Assembly: GCA_020137815.1 (NCBI GenBank)
Contig: CM035351.1
Location: 7,108,815 to 7,172,814 of the forward strand
DNA from: Hormiphora californensis
Lineage: Eukaryota > Ctenophora > Tentaculata > Cydippida > Pleurobrachiidae
DNA length: 64,000 nt
Direction: 5' to 3'
Shown here in pieces: positions 46,245-57,489 of the stretch (the stretch's first letter is position 1; each line of letters opens with the position of its first letter). Both the position numbers and the translations under genes were made by a program. The notes beneath the pieces were generated by a model. The model saw only the letters and a program-made list of their open reading frames with translations, did not search any database and was not told where the DNA came from.

Positions 46245-47174
46245 TCACGAGCTCCCTCTTGAAGAATCCAAAACTCCATGATCGCTGTACCTCCTGATCA
46301 GAGACAACACAAAGGAGAGAACTGAACTCATGTTGTTGGTGGCAGATTCCCCAGTAGGATCAATAAAATCAAGCCGGTACAGCTCTGCACTTCGTTTACC
46401 GTGCACCTCTCGGACATCCTCCGCGGTTAGCTGGGAGAAAAGAACAAAAACAAGGTCGGGTTTGTGGTTGGTTTTGGGATCACGGATTACAGCCAGCAGG
46501 CGCATCTCTGAGGTGGGATAGGGGGTCAGGATACCTAGACATTCCTTTAGAGCCCTGAAAGTGCACCGGACCATCTCGGTCCCAACTTGTTCCTCTTTGG
46601 AAGGGTTCAGATCCTTTATTTCAGCTACCCCGGCCTCCCCTGGGTCCGGGTTACCCTGGGGCAGGGACCATGGACCCTCCTCGACCCCCTGATCCCGGTA
46701 CGGAACCTCCTGAACAACTGGGATGAGGCCATCCGAGGTGAGGAAGATAACGTGGCATGATAGGGTATCTGCTAGGAACACTCTCGGTCTCCGGTGTACC
46801 TCATACCCTAGGTATGCTAGTTCGGAGGATAGGTGAGACAGTTCTCCGGTCACACTACCCTCTCGGGCACTGGCAAGGCCTAGTTTGAGGGTCAGGGAGC
46901 TAGGTGAGAGGAGGAGAGTGGTGTCTTCAGGGCATACACAGGAATACCCATACCGGCATCTAAAGTCCTCACAGTCTGTGTACCGGGGTGCCACACTGTG
47001 AAGTCTAAACAGGGATGAATTAAAGATCCGACCTTGTTCCTGGTTCAACTCTCTCCACCGCTCCTCGATCAGTCCTTCATAGAGGGAGCTCATGACTTGT
47101 CTGCAGTAACTGGAACTAAGCTTGGGTGACAGTTGGTCGGCTGGTAGAGAGGGACACAACAGCAGGCTCTTCAT
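46245..47174 (-). CDS. NUDT22-like Nudix protein with degenerate active-site box
   Basis: A 309-codon intronless ORF. It shares the NUDT22 plan with its neighbour at 48339-49316: an N-terminal domain containing LFRLHSVAPRYTD, a central beta strand (SCHVIFLTSDGLIPVVQEV), then a Nudix-like region (WSLPQGNPDPGEAG). The catalytic stretch that should fit RExxEExGU reads RALKECLGI, so the first Glu is Ala and the last Glu of the pair is Cys. The Gly-Gly of the box start is GN. Metal-dependent hydrolysis is therefore probably lost or altered, while the fold and long ORF are kept. It could be a binding or regulatory paralogue, or an early pseudogene. An acceptor-like CAG precedes the ATG, so a 5'UTR intron is possible. 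Confidence 0.75.
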   Translation of the reverse strand: MKSLLLCPSLPADQLSPKLSSSYCRQVMSSLYEGLIEERWRELNQEQGRIFNSSLFRLHSVAPRYTDCEDFRCRYGYSCVCPEDTTLLLSPSSLTLKLGLASAREGSVTGELSHLSSELAYLGYEVHRRPRVFLADTLSCHVIFLTSDGLIPVVQEVPYRDQGVEEGPWSLPQGNPDPGEAGVAEIKDLNPSKEEQVGTEMVRCTFRALKECLGILTPYPTSEMRLLAVIRDPKTNHKPDLVFVLFSQLTAEDVREVHGKRSAELYRLDFIDPTGESATNNMSSVLSFVLSLIRRYSDHGVLDSSRGSS

Positions 47175-47289
47175 TGTTTATACCGCCTGCAGGAAGGGAT
47201 GGGTTTAGTGGTCATGTGGGTAGTGGTTAACATATGCAAAATTGGAAAAGTGTGTTCGGCAAGTAGGGGTGGAGCAAACAACAGAAACA

Positions 47290-47353
47290 AGAAAATATAG
47301 GACTGAGAGAGAGAGAGAGCGAGACAGTGAGGGAGAGAGAGAGAGGGAGACAG

Positions 47354-47435
<82 letters not shown>
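47290..47435. repeat. (GA)n microsatellite
   Basis: About 145 bp of GA-rich repeat with CAGTGA interruptions, just upstream of the degenerate Nudix gene. Confidence 0.9.
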
Positions 47436-47438
<3 letters not shown>

Positions 47439-47852
47439 GTGAGAGAGAAAGAAACAAGTATTTAACACACAGACATACGATGCACAACAAAGACAAAGAC
47501 AGGAAACGCACTAAAAACTTGCACACTCTCACAAACAGTAACTCGTGAGAGATCCGGTGTTGTTTCGAACAGTCTCAGAGAAACAACCAGCTTTATTTAA
47601 AAAGAAAGGAAATGGTCTCAAAAATAGATACATGTTCCAATTTAAAAATTTCAATCAGCCAGCCACGACCTACAGAGCAAGTCGAGTTATTAAATGGAGA
47701 TAAAGAGAGGATGAAAAGAAGGGTATACCGCGGAGAAATGAGGTTTGACGTAGACCATCTGGTTTGTGTAAAAAAACAGAGGACTTTAACTAACACACAC
47801 GATATTACATTGAGGGAGAATGTGAGAGAGAATGTGAGAGAGAATGTGAGAC

Positions 47853-47943
<91 letters not shown>

Positions 47944-48338
47944 GGGAGAGAGAGGGAGAGAGAGAGAGGGAGATGGCATACGCCACAACACAGAGGGTCG
48001 CCAATGTTGCATGCATACTTAATAGTGACACTAAGATGCTTTTCTCTCTCTCCCTTGGCCTCCTACACAAGCAAAGTTCCTCTTAATGTACGTTGTTATA
48101 GAGGGAGAGAGGGAGAGGAAGGGAGAGAGGGAGAGACCCTCACACTTTTTTATTGTTCAATACAATTTATCTCCCTCCCTGGGCCTCTCTTTTTCATTCA
48201 TTGTCCAATGTCCTCTCTTTAATGGGAGTCTGTACCTTCCCCTCTCTCACTCTAACTCTCTCCATCTCTCTCTCTCTCACTCTATGTGAGAGAGTCGGAG
48301 CCTATTGCTGCAGCTGATGCATTATAACACCTTCATTA
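47436..48338. other. Spacer between the two Nudix genes
   Basis: Contains AGAATGTGAG-type repeats and (GA)n at about 47815-47970, and pyrimidine-rich tracts with a short CTCTCAC...GTGAGAG hairpin near 48272-48294. No gene seen. Confidence 0.5.
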
Positions 48339-49316
48339 CTAAAGAGTCTGAAAAAGTCTATGGTTGTAGCCAAGTGTTGACTTTAAACCCTCCATTAGAG
48401 ATTTGGTACATTCCAACAACAGTTCCATCGGTACCCCAACCATCTCCCTCTCACCCCCCTCTTTGAAGCGATGCAGGGGCAATGTCTCCCCACTCCTCTC
48501 ACCTCCACGGCACAAATCATCCAACGTTACAAATGCTATCTCATCAGATTCCCAATCCTCGAAACCTTCAGCGGTGTACCTAGCAGCAACTTGTTGTGCG
48601 CTCAGCGGGGTACGGAGTATGAAATTAAATTCAGGTTTTAGGGCCACATTTTTATCCCGGGTTATACCCAATAACCTGATCTCCCCCAGATTCTCCTCCA
48701 GCAGATTCAACTCCTCTCTCAGCTCCCGGCCAAGACTATCAAATATCTCATCCCTGATTTTATCACTCTCCACCTCCGACATCCCTTCCTTGATCCCTAT
48801 CTCGGATGGTTCAGGGTGTCCCCCCGGGAAGTGCCACATTCCACCGGCATCAACAGCAGCGGATCTTAATTGAATGACAACTAGATCATCACTAGTTACC
48901 AACACAGCACTGTGGCCTATAACATGTGCTATACACGCATCTCGGTCTCCAAACAGCCTCTCTCCTGCCCTCTGGAATTCCTCCTGTAGGTCACTATTCA
49001 CAGTCACTGTGTGGTCCCGATAGTTCGTCATACCGGTCTTTACCGTTATTCCTGATCCCTCTCCCAGGACAAGGGAGAGGTTTTCACTACATTTCCTAAT
49101 CTGGACCCCATCTGCAGTATTGGGAGATATGCCAGCACATCTGAACTTGGTTCCATTAAAAAGGGCTGGATTGGCAGTACACCGGGCACCCCAGATCTCA
49201 TCACCATCTCGCTCCAGATCAGGGGTTGCCTTCCTCCTGTTGAAGTTGGGTCGGTGACATACCCGGACTTGCTCCCGGCAGAGAGGTTGAGGGAAAAAGA
49301 GATTCCTGGCTGACAT
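48339..49316 (-). CDS. NUDT22: NUDT22-like UDP-sugar hydrolase
   Basis: A 325-codon intronless ORF. Matches to human NUDT22 (303 aa) include the N-terminal LFNGTKFRCAG and GMTNYRDHTV (LFNAPKFRLHS and GLTSYRDF in the human protein), the box start FPGGHPEPSEIG, an insertion typical of this family, and the catalytic helix RELREELNL. GITRDKN and an LTSEQV-like LSAQQVAARY follow. NUDT22 hydrolyses UDP-glucose and UDP-galactose to UMP and sugar-1-phosphate using Mg2+. The key glutamates are present, so it should be active, unlike its neighbour. ATG at 49316 follows an AG and a pyrimidine stretch, so a 5'UTR intron is possible. Confidence 0.88.
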   Translation of the reverse strand: MSARNLFFPQPLCREQVRVCHRPNFNRRKATPDLERDGDEIWGARCTANPALFNGTKFRCAGISPNTADGVQIRKCSENLSLVLGEGSGITVKTGMTNYRDHTVTVNSDLQEEFQRAGERLFGDRDACIAHVIGHSAVLVTSDDLVVIQLRSAAVDAGGMWHFPGGHPEPSEIGIKEGMSEVESDKIRDEIFDSLGRELREELNLLEENLGEIRLLGITRDKNVALKPEFNFILRTPLSAQQVAARYTAEGFEDWESDEIAFVTLDDLCRGGERSGETLPLHRFKEGGEREMVGVPMELLLECTKSLMEGLKSTLGYNHRLFQTL

Positions 49317-50927
49317 CTACAATCCTAAAGAGAGGAAGATTTTCTGTAATATATGTAGTACGGTGCAGTATTTTCTTCGTGGGTGACTTGAGGGGGGATG
49401 ATGGAATATATTTTCAAGTGGGAGTATTCGCCGTAAATCATTAAATGGTTTACTTTTAGTTGGGATTTATTTCCCCATATAAAGACAATTCAATAAATAG
49501 GAAGAGAGCTTTGAACACTAAGCGGGAATATGAAAGCATTGCCTAATTTCGATAAACTTTTTATGAACTTTTTGTCAAAAATTTAAAAAAAGGCCAGCTT
49601 TTTAATAATATCATGCGACGAACCCCCTACCCTGTCAAAAGATGACACTGACAGCTTTGTTGCTAAATAATATAGGGGGAGCATGCTCGAGCATTGACAA
49701 ACATCATTCAATATTTCAAAAACCTGACAAAAACAAAAAACACCACATTCCAAGAAAGTTGATTAATAGAGAGTGCAGTCACATGAATGCTACAGTAACT
49801 GTTTTTACCTGTCTTATTAGTTGAAGCAGGAAGCTGAAGCTGTCTATTATAGTTGTTAATATATAGCAAAGGAGAGAGAGAGGGAGGGAGATATAAAGAT
49901 ATAGAGTTGGCCTGGGTGTGTCAGCTGGTCAAGATAATATTAGGAGGGGGATTAGGGAGGTAGGGGGCCCTGTCGACGTGCCAACATGAAAACAAGGAAG
50001 ATGCTGCAAATGATGCCAGAAACATATATCCAAAGTGAAGGAAAATATGGCCGTAGGAAAATTGAACAGATGGGAACCCTTTCTCCTATCAATTTGGTAT
50101 TACCTTGACATGTTCCCAGTCTGTCGGCTCCCACACCGGGCCGAAGGCCCGGTGTGAGCTTACGCGAGGCCGAGCGAGGCCGAATGGACAGACTGCGTAG
50201 CATGACAAGTATTACCGTAATCTACTTTTACCTTTCGCCCACAGCTTTTGCCCCACCCCATGCTTGTATGCGTTCCCACGCCCTACTGTTTTCCATCATA
50301 GACGTGTTAGAGGACATCTAACAGCCCCGGCATGAGACATTTTATTATTAGCACGTGATAACAAGCATACATTAAATGAATCATGTCTATTAGTAATGCC
50401 TAAGGACACCGTATCATTTATAAGATACATTTGGAGATCGATATAACGTACTTTTCACGGTATATCGAGGACTGATATATAGGGGTCGTACTATTATACT
50501 GCTGAATGATAAACTGATACGTGATAAGATTGATAACCTTCTTGACCATGTATGTACTTTTAGTATCAGTTTTATGTTTCAAACTGACTACCAATACCAC
50601 GATCTCCATATGTCTGTACAGGACTTCTTGGCAATCTCTCTTGTTTTGTTAATAACTTCCGGCATGTATTGCAGACTGCAATTGCGGTTACTGTTATCTA
50701 AATGGCCGGGAGGAGTCAATTCCATGAATCCCTGCCAAGAAGGGAGAAAATGAGCCGCGCACTAAAAATAGACATGAAGCACTGGTCTGAAGCTGCGCGC
50801 TCGCGCCCAATAGCTGTGCTTTCATTACCTCTCACAAGGACAAAACTAGCAATAGCCAATATCACACACAACACTACACACGACAAAATCAACACTTCAG
50901 TTCTCGGAACGTTGCAGGGGTTCTTTA
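49317..50927. other. Intergenic, AT-rich
   Basis: No gene supported. It holds the stem-loop element at 50118-50194. Short open frames on both strands lack family support. Confidence 0.5.
50118..50194. repeat. Nested stem-loop element
   Basis: AGTCTGTC (50118-50125) pairs with GACAGACT (50187-50194). Inside are a perfect 11-bp hairpin CACACCGGGCC-GAA-GGCCCGGTGTG (50132-50156) and a second small stem GGCC...GGCC. The layout is the same as at 31901-31969. Confidence 0.6.
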
Positions 50928-51494
50928 TCAAGATAGAGGTGGCATGATAGGAGTAGATCTCCGAGTAGATGTACCTGATCTACACAGCTTACCAAGACAG
51001 ATGCGATTGAATGATACGTGTATCACAGAGAGACTAGATGGATAAAGATCGAGAGGGGGAGAGAGAAAGAGAGGGTGAAGTTGGGGACGGGATAAGATAT
51101 ATAAAAAGTAATAGTATAAACTGTATAAAATATTATGTTCCACACTTACTATTTGATGTAGATGCTGAACTTTGTAAACTGAAACAGAGATATTACATTA
51201 GATCATTACACACAGTGTGTAATAGCTCTCTCTATATATTGAGTTGTTTCTATTGAGCTCTCACAACTACTGTACATTGAACCCTATCTGAACTCTATCC
51301 AAATACCAACTCTCTCTCTCTCTTTTCTCTCTCATTCCATCCCTATTATACCTGCTACTATTTGTGGACAGATCATTGCCGGTGGCTGCTGGCCGACATT
51401 CTGTAGATCCACTACGACAATCTGCGGGGGATGTAATGTGATAGAGAGAAATTGGCAGAAATCCTTGTAATAAACAGGGCATTGAGCGACGAAT

Positions 51495-51550
<56 letters not shown>

Positions 51551-54016
51551 CATCTCTCTTCCGTAGAAGGTAAATTATTATTTCACTCCCCTAATAATGT
51601 TTCCAATAATATGGATGATCTTATTCATCTTTGCTCTACCGAACCCTCACAGAGCACGAAATAAAATGCAGTCTAAACTACACAAGTTGATATGTGTGTG
51701 TAGCCCCGATAATACTCACCACTAAGAACGTTATATTTGCACAGTGGACATGTCCCATGAGATATGAGCCAGGGTGTTATGCACAAGTCATCGTACTCGT
51801 GTCCACATTGCAATGTCTTTACTCGCTGAGAGAGGAGGAGGAAGTGGGTAGCGAGATATGGGTAAACAAATAATATTTTATGGAGGGGTGTGAGCTAACA
51901 CAATATTTATTGTTTAGGAGCACAACATTCTAGTAATGTGATACACAATGAAGACAAAGGAATCACAACACGTGATATACCCCTGACGTCACCCTGTGTG
52001 GTTGTATATAGTTGTCATGAGGTTTCTACTGTGTGTTCTAGATGTGTTTCTAATGTTGCTATAGCAACCATAATGGCAGGAAATTCATAAACATTTCACA
52101 GCAAATCACATGACTCTATATGACTCAGATGTGACTGTGTATGTGAGTTACACTGACCGCGGGATGAGTAGCATCCTCCAGGCATATGATACACTCTATA
52201 GTCTCTCCAGGTGAAATAGTTCGGACTGGTAGAGCCGCTATCTTTTGTTTAGCTTTTCTCTCCTTCACGCTCCTCTCTGCTCGCTCTCTGATCACGAAAA
52301 TACTCCTCCTGGCCCTGACCTGAAGAGAAACATGAGGGTTGTAATATGTAGATGTCAATAGTAATACTTAGTTCGAAGGGGGCTGAGGGGGACAGATAGA
52401 TAGTAAAGGAATATAAAAATGAGGATAACAAATGGGCGGATAAAAGTGGGTGGGGGCGGTTAGTGCACGATCAATTACCACAACATCAGTGTTAGAGGGG
52501 TGACGTCTTACCGCAACAGAATTCGATAGGGTAGGGGAGCGCCTTACCCTCATTGCCAGAATGAAACAGGCTGATGCGAATACCAGGAACAATACACCCA
52601 ACTTTAGAAAGTGTTCTCGTTTCTGAGGGGGGGGGGTTGAATTAAATCAGGTTATATATCAGGAACTTAGTGGGTCATAGATAATAGCCATGACACGTGT
52701 GGCTATTATCTATGTGCACACCGATGTAATTATGTAACACCATGTAAAACTCCCACCTACTCTAACTTGCATCCCAACACCTACCCTAAGATATGCTGAG
52801 TAGGGGGTGATGGTAGCGCTGGTAAGGAGGCCCCTACTGTTGTATAGATAGGCGTCATAAGCATGGGTATAATCAATTGCTACTATCGTCACTTTCTCCT
52901 TCAAATCGTTATGCTAAATGGGGGCGGGAGCATGTCAAAAAATAATAATAAATGATAATAATAGCATGTATTGTATTGTGCTGTAAGAACAATACAAGTA
53001 TTGTATAGTATGTTAGGGGGCAAGATAACATCGAATATGTCTCACCAGAAGGACCGTATCAGATGATTCCTCACTACCAAGTAGAATAATGTCTGAAAAC
53101 TGGGCTATCTTACCAACCTGGGAGAGAGATGGAGGGGGTTAGTCATTGTAGGGGGCAGGTTACGTAATTATCCCGGTAATTTCCTGTCAGTTGCTCTTTG
53201 CAAGGCTCCCTAATTATACGTCAGCAGGACGCAATATGAACCGGGGGAATACAGTGCATAATAATAACATTTCTGGACAATTGCTATTACGTCACTGTTC
53301 TTCATGAACTTGTTATCACTGTACTCTTCCAACCAGGAAGGCATACTAACATTATGTGGTCATGTAATGACTAAATAAATACCCATCATGCCCATATAAT
53401 CAGGGATAAATGCAGGACACGGGCCAAGTGACCATGGTTATAATACTAAGCTCTTGCAACTTACTACGTTTCCTGAAGATATAATAAACCTACCGATCAC
53501 CCTCACATTCCAAGATGGATTGGTGTTATTGGATAACACATTGTTGTGTAACTCACCACGGAGTCTCTCTGTGCATCAGTTGCTTCTTTATCCATCACCA
53601 CGAGGGGCACACAGTCAGTTACTTGGCATGTTCCTATTAGCACTTTCAGTTCATTCTCAGAAGATGCTGGCACTCTGATGCTCTTTAGTTTCCCTGTCAT
53701 GTGTTCTGGGCCCTCATTCAGCAGTCTCACACCGTGAAACCTGCAGGATAGATCATAGATTTGGTTAAGAAGTAACCCCTCTCGCGACCTTTGCGCGCTG
53801 GCAAGGGAGGGTAACTTCGTAACCAAGGATAGATATATGTGGTGTGTACGATCTGTATTTTTACTCTCCTTCCTGATACGAACAACATGCAACGTTTTCA
53901 GTGTACAGTTTTATTAGATGGTGTGTATTGTACATTATTATTTGCCATGACAGCAATTATTTTGCTTGCACATTGCCTCTCTCTCTCTCTCTCCCTCTCT
54001 CTCTCTCTCCCTCTCC

Positions 54017-54102
<86 letters not shown>

Positions 54103-54863
54103 TTCTCTGCCAGTATTGTTACTGGTACAAAGTTGGCACTTGCCAGTATAAACTTAGATCACTATTGATTTATTGGACAACAAAGGCAATAAAACATTGT
54201 ACGTGTGTGAAGTACATTTCACATTTTAATGTACAATGTATTCAATTGTGATTTGTGTGCGTCGTGTCATGTGTGTGTCATGTGCGTGTATTATGTCTAG
54301 GCGACTGGCGGCAGTTGAGTTTGGCACAGGGTGGCACACGCACTCGTATAGGAAATATAAGTGTGTGTTAACGGTCGTAATATTAAATTATAGACGGAAA
54401 GAGAAGGAAAGGAGAGAAACGAGAAGGAAAGGAAGAAAAAGAATAAAAATGGAGAAAAAGAGAGATGAGTAAAATGAAAGGGATATAATATTTTATGCAT
54501 GTAAATGGATCATAGTAGGCACAGAGACGCGTGTAGGCCCACACTATATTAGCTGTGTGCCACGCACACTCACTCACTCACAGTGATAAAGAAAGAGGTT
54601 AGGACAACAATTTTACATAGTACTGTGATACACATAATTATTATGAATGAGATCTGAAAAGGATTAAACATTTACATCTAGTAACTAATGAAAACGATTG
54701 TAATATGTACATACCAGCATATATATGTAGTATGTAGTAAAATTACTTACATCATTATTTGGCTATTATCAGTATCAAATAACATCACATCCACTAGATC
54801 CCCAAGACATACGGCTACCACACTGGCCCACAGTAACATCCACCGACCCATGACACCCTGCAT
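50928..54863 (-). CDS. Single-pass membrane RING-type E3 ubiquitin ligase
   Basis: Nine exons with consistent phases: 54863-54751, 53740-53557, 53117-53046, 52913-52785, 52622-52548, 52319-52158, 51825-51720, 51421-51352 and 50979-50928 (stop TGA; the last is least certain). About 320 residues. Order: signal peptide (MLLWASVVAVCLG), an extracellular domain of about 150 residues, a transmembrane helix (LGVLFLVFASACFIL), a basic juxtamembrane helix, the RING (CIIC...LQCGHEYDDLC...CPLC) and a short Ser/Arg tail. This resembles PA-TM-RING ligases (Goliath, RNF13, RNF43/ZNRF3), which ubiquitinate membrane cargo; I cannot confirm a PA fold. At the fifth zinc position His is replaced by Asp (H-E-Y-D-D-L-C). 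Confidence 0.85.
51500..51546. repeat. (CA)n microsatellite
   Basis: About 47 bp of CA repeat in an intron of the RING ligase gene. Confidence 0.92.
52676..52714. repeat. Perfect 15-bp hairpin in an intron
   Basis: CATAGATAATAGCCA (52676-52690) and its exact reverse complement (52700-52714) flank a 9-nt loop containing CACGTG. It lies between the fourth and fifth exons of the RING ligase gene. Confidence 0.55.
53979..54101. repeat. (TC)n microsatellite
   Basis: About 120 bp of TC repeat with early CCC/TTT interruptions, in the first intron of the RING ligase gene. Confidence 0.92.
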
Positions 54864-55734
54864 CACGAGCTATACATAGATGTGTGGTGTTTAGTTTGAT
54901 GAATTGTTATTTACTATTCCAGAAATATGATGCTATTTTATAATCATCACTTTTGGCTCGTTAAGATGCGTTTCTTCCGGCTACTTGGCTTTACTAACTG
55001 CACCGTAGTAAGTAGTACATACTTAAGCGGCTCTGTTCTGGCAAATATAGAATGAGATAAGAGTCTCGGATGTCAATATGATAACTGTCTTGAGGCACTG
55101 AACAAAGAATTCGATTTTAAAAATATAGATAAGTATTTGTGCATTTTAAAAGTGACAAGCTTGACACTGAGACTGTTCCACAGAGAAAAACGCTTCAATT
55201 TATCGTATGACAATGGTTATACCCTACAAGGGTGGACGTAGCAAATTAGACATTTCTTTCATAGTGTCTTTTGTTGGTCAAGATATGATACGATGTTATC
55301 AAGATTCAAGAAGATATATTTATCTGGGGCAAAAAAGCATGCTTCCCGATGCTTCACATTTATTTACTCTATGGTACAAACAAATAGGTTGACCAAAATT
55401 TCACAATTTTAGCTCAAAGTTCATTTCATGACTTGAATGAACTTTTATTTGTCTTATCTCTCAACTCGAACCATTCCAAAAGTGATCCAAATGGTTGGTT
55501 GGTGATACTAAGCCGACGTTCTACCAAGCTCTTTGAGCGGTGTGACGCGGTGACTCCCAAACTGATTATCCCAATGGTGTTGGCTATCGATTTTCTTCAA
55601 AATGCAAAGTTAGGAAAAACCAAAACGGACAACCAAAAGGCACACAGTAATCACATTTCTGACAGTTAGTCAGGCCATGTGATTCCCACCGAATCATGGA
55701 CTATTCTGAATTGCTATTTAGGCTTTAAGCGGTT

Positions 55735-55900
55735 GAGAATCACGTATCACAGCCGCAAATGAGGAATGACGATGATGATTGGCCATGATATCCAAAGCTC
55801 AATGACAAGTGGCCTCTTTACCAAAGTGCTCTCGAATCACATGTCGCTTTTTCGATACGCATCCCTCAGGCCTCATTAGCGACTGTGATACGTGATTTTC
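55735..55900. mobile_element. Inverted-repeat element, 30-bp arms
   Basis: Left arm 55735-55764 (GAGAATCACGTATCACAGCC ...) is about 90% reverse-complementary to 55871-55900 (... GACTGTGATACGTGATTTTC). The interior is about 106 bp and non-coding. Confidence 0.6.
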
Positions 55901-56460
55901 CCCACTAAGCCACACCCGCTTCGATTTAGAAATGAACTCAGAATGATTGATGCACCAAGAGGCAAGATAATTTTGAAAAATGTCAGAGTCGTGAACTCGG
56001 CCATATACATGTTGGTTGTGGCAGTCATTTTGACGTGTGGACCAAACTTTAGCAAAATGATTGAGTCCATTTTTTCAACTGTTCACTCCTCTGGTTTTCG
56101 GAACGTTTTCTATATTTATAATTTCGGGTTCCTAATAAGACTTCTTCTCGGATGCATATTGCATTTGAAACTCTCTCTTTTATCAGGAACCTGAGAAACT
56201 CTTCCCCCTACACCCCGCCGGGGCTCCAACCCTGGTCGCCTTTGTGGGGGCTCCACCCCTACCCCCCGGCCCCCTCTGCTGGACCCTCAACCCTGGACAC
56301 ACATAGGCGGACGCGGCTGCAACTTGCCTGCAAGCCGCACACCGCCCCAGGCCGAAAGCTAAATCGCCCTACTAAGAAATAAGCTAACGCCTACCTTATA
56401 TTCTATTACATAAACTTACTACGGTGGCTTGAAATGGCGAAACCGGGAGCCGAAAAAAAA

Positions 56461-56610
56461 TGAGGCCCCTCGGAAATGTTCAAGTCATGCACAATCAAGT
56501 CACGCCCACCAATCACAGCGCAGAACGCGTGAAGCACTCCGCGCGTTCTGAGCTGTGATTGGTGGGCGTGACTTGATTGTATATGACTTGAACATTTCCG
56601 AGGGGCCTCA
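56461..56610. mobile_element. Long fold-back element, 70-bp arms at about 94% identity
   Basis: Positions 56461-56530 (TGAGGCCCCTCGGAAATGTT ...) are reverse-complementary to 56541-56610 at about 66 of 70 positions across a loop of about 10 nt. The arms contain CAATCAAGTCACGCCCACCA. The near-perfect stem implies recent origin or selection for structure. The outermost bases TGAGG/CCTCA could be termini of a non-autonomous transposon. Confidence 0.78.
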
Positions 56611-56779
56611 TTAAATTCCGGAAACGAGTTTATTTTGTGCACGTGAAGATTTTTAAAATTTTAAAATAAAATGCAAGATACAACGCGCGCGCCGCGCTTT
56701 GACAATTAGCAGCGCTAAATTTTTGAAACAGCGCGTAACTACAATATAAAAATTTAAAAAGTCCACCTGTCTCAATTAA

Positions 56780-56975
56780 ATCTGGCGGCACCGAACTGAT
56801 CTGAACGTACTGTAGCGAGAATCAAAACGGGGTCTGGCGCCGCCTGACACTGACAAGTGGCAGAAGTCCACAGGAGGAGCGCGAACCGGACTCGGAACTG
56901 GAACACAGAGGTCAGAGGGGCACGTGCTGTCAGAAACGAGAATGGGTCAGGCCAATGCTCTGACAGGGCACGTGA
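56780..56975. repeat. Second copy of the GGCGCCG fold-back family
   Basis: GAGAATCAAAACGGGGTCTG and GGCGCCGCC match the element at 19905-19979 (GAGAATCAAATCGGGGTCAG). Both copies are followed by a GTCAG...CTGACAGGG motif. Arms here are more diverged. A second small inverted repeat (GGCACGTGCTGTCAGA / TCTGACAGGGCACGTG) closes the region. Confidence 0.6.
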
Positions 56976-57489
56976 GAAAAAATGAAACTAAACTCTTAAT
57001 TTAATTAAAAAGATGTGGTCCTAAATCCGGACAATAACTTTATACACAAACTTTGTACATATTTCTATTACAGAGAGGGGTTCAAAACAAAAAACGCGAC
57101 AATTCGCCCAAAGATTGCTCCCACTTTCCCTGACTAACACCATGATGTACAGCGGTTACAACGACATTAGTCAAGCAATCCTTGGACAAATCCTCGCAAA
57201 TGAAAATGTTGACTGACGTAAAAAAGAACAGTTTATTAGAGTTAATGTTTCTCTGATATTCCCTTGAGATAGAAGACCCAATGAACCGCTTGTCCCGCCG
57301 AGTTTTTAGGGTTCGTTATGGTTAGTTTTCCTGTCTGTGCTGGCAAACTTTGACCACTGAAAGGGTGGGTCGATTAGGTAAGGAAAAAGGAGGGATGGAT
57401 TAGTTATTTGCATAAGTTATGCGTAAATTGAAACTACCAAATGAGAGAAATAGGTCGGGGAGACCGGAGAAGTTAAAAAACTTTCTTAC

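Larger units (their letters stand above)
54864..57489. other. Intergenic, enriched in fold-back elements
   Basis: No gene supported. Three inverted-repeat elements cluster at 55735-55900, 56461-56610 and 56780-56975. A GC-rich CCCCGGC-type stretch lies at 56200-56360. The missing last exon(s) of HYDIN would be expected here but were not found. Confidence 0.5.

Noticed and set aside
48403-48873. 156-codon plus-strand ORF
   Set aside because: Antisense shadow of the NUDT22 gene.
55892-56194. 100-codon plus-strand ORF with a hydrophobic stretch
   Set aside because: It starts inside an inverted-repeat element and shows no domain; likely chance.
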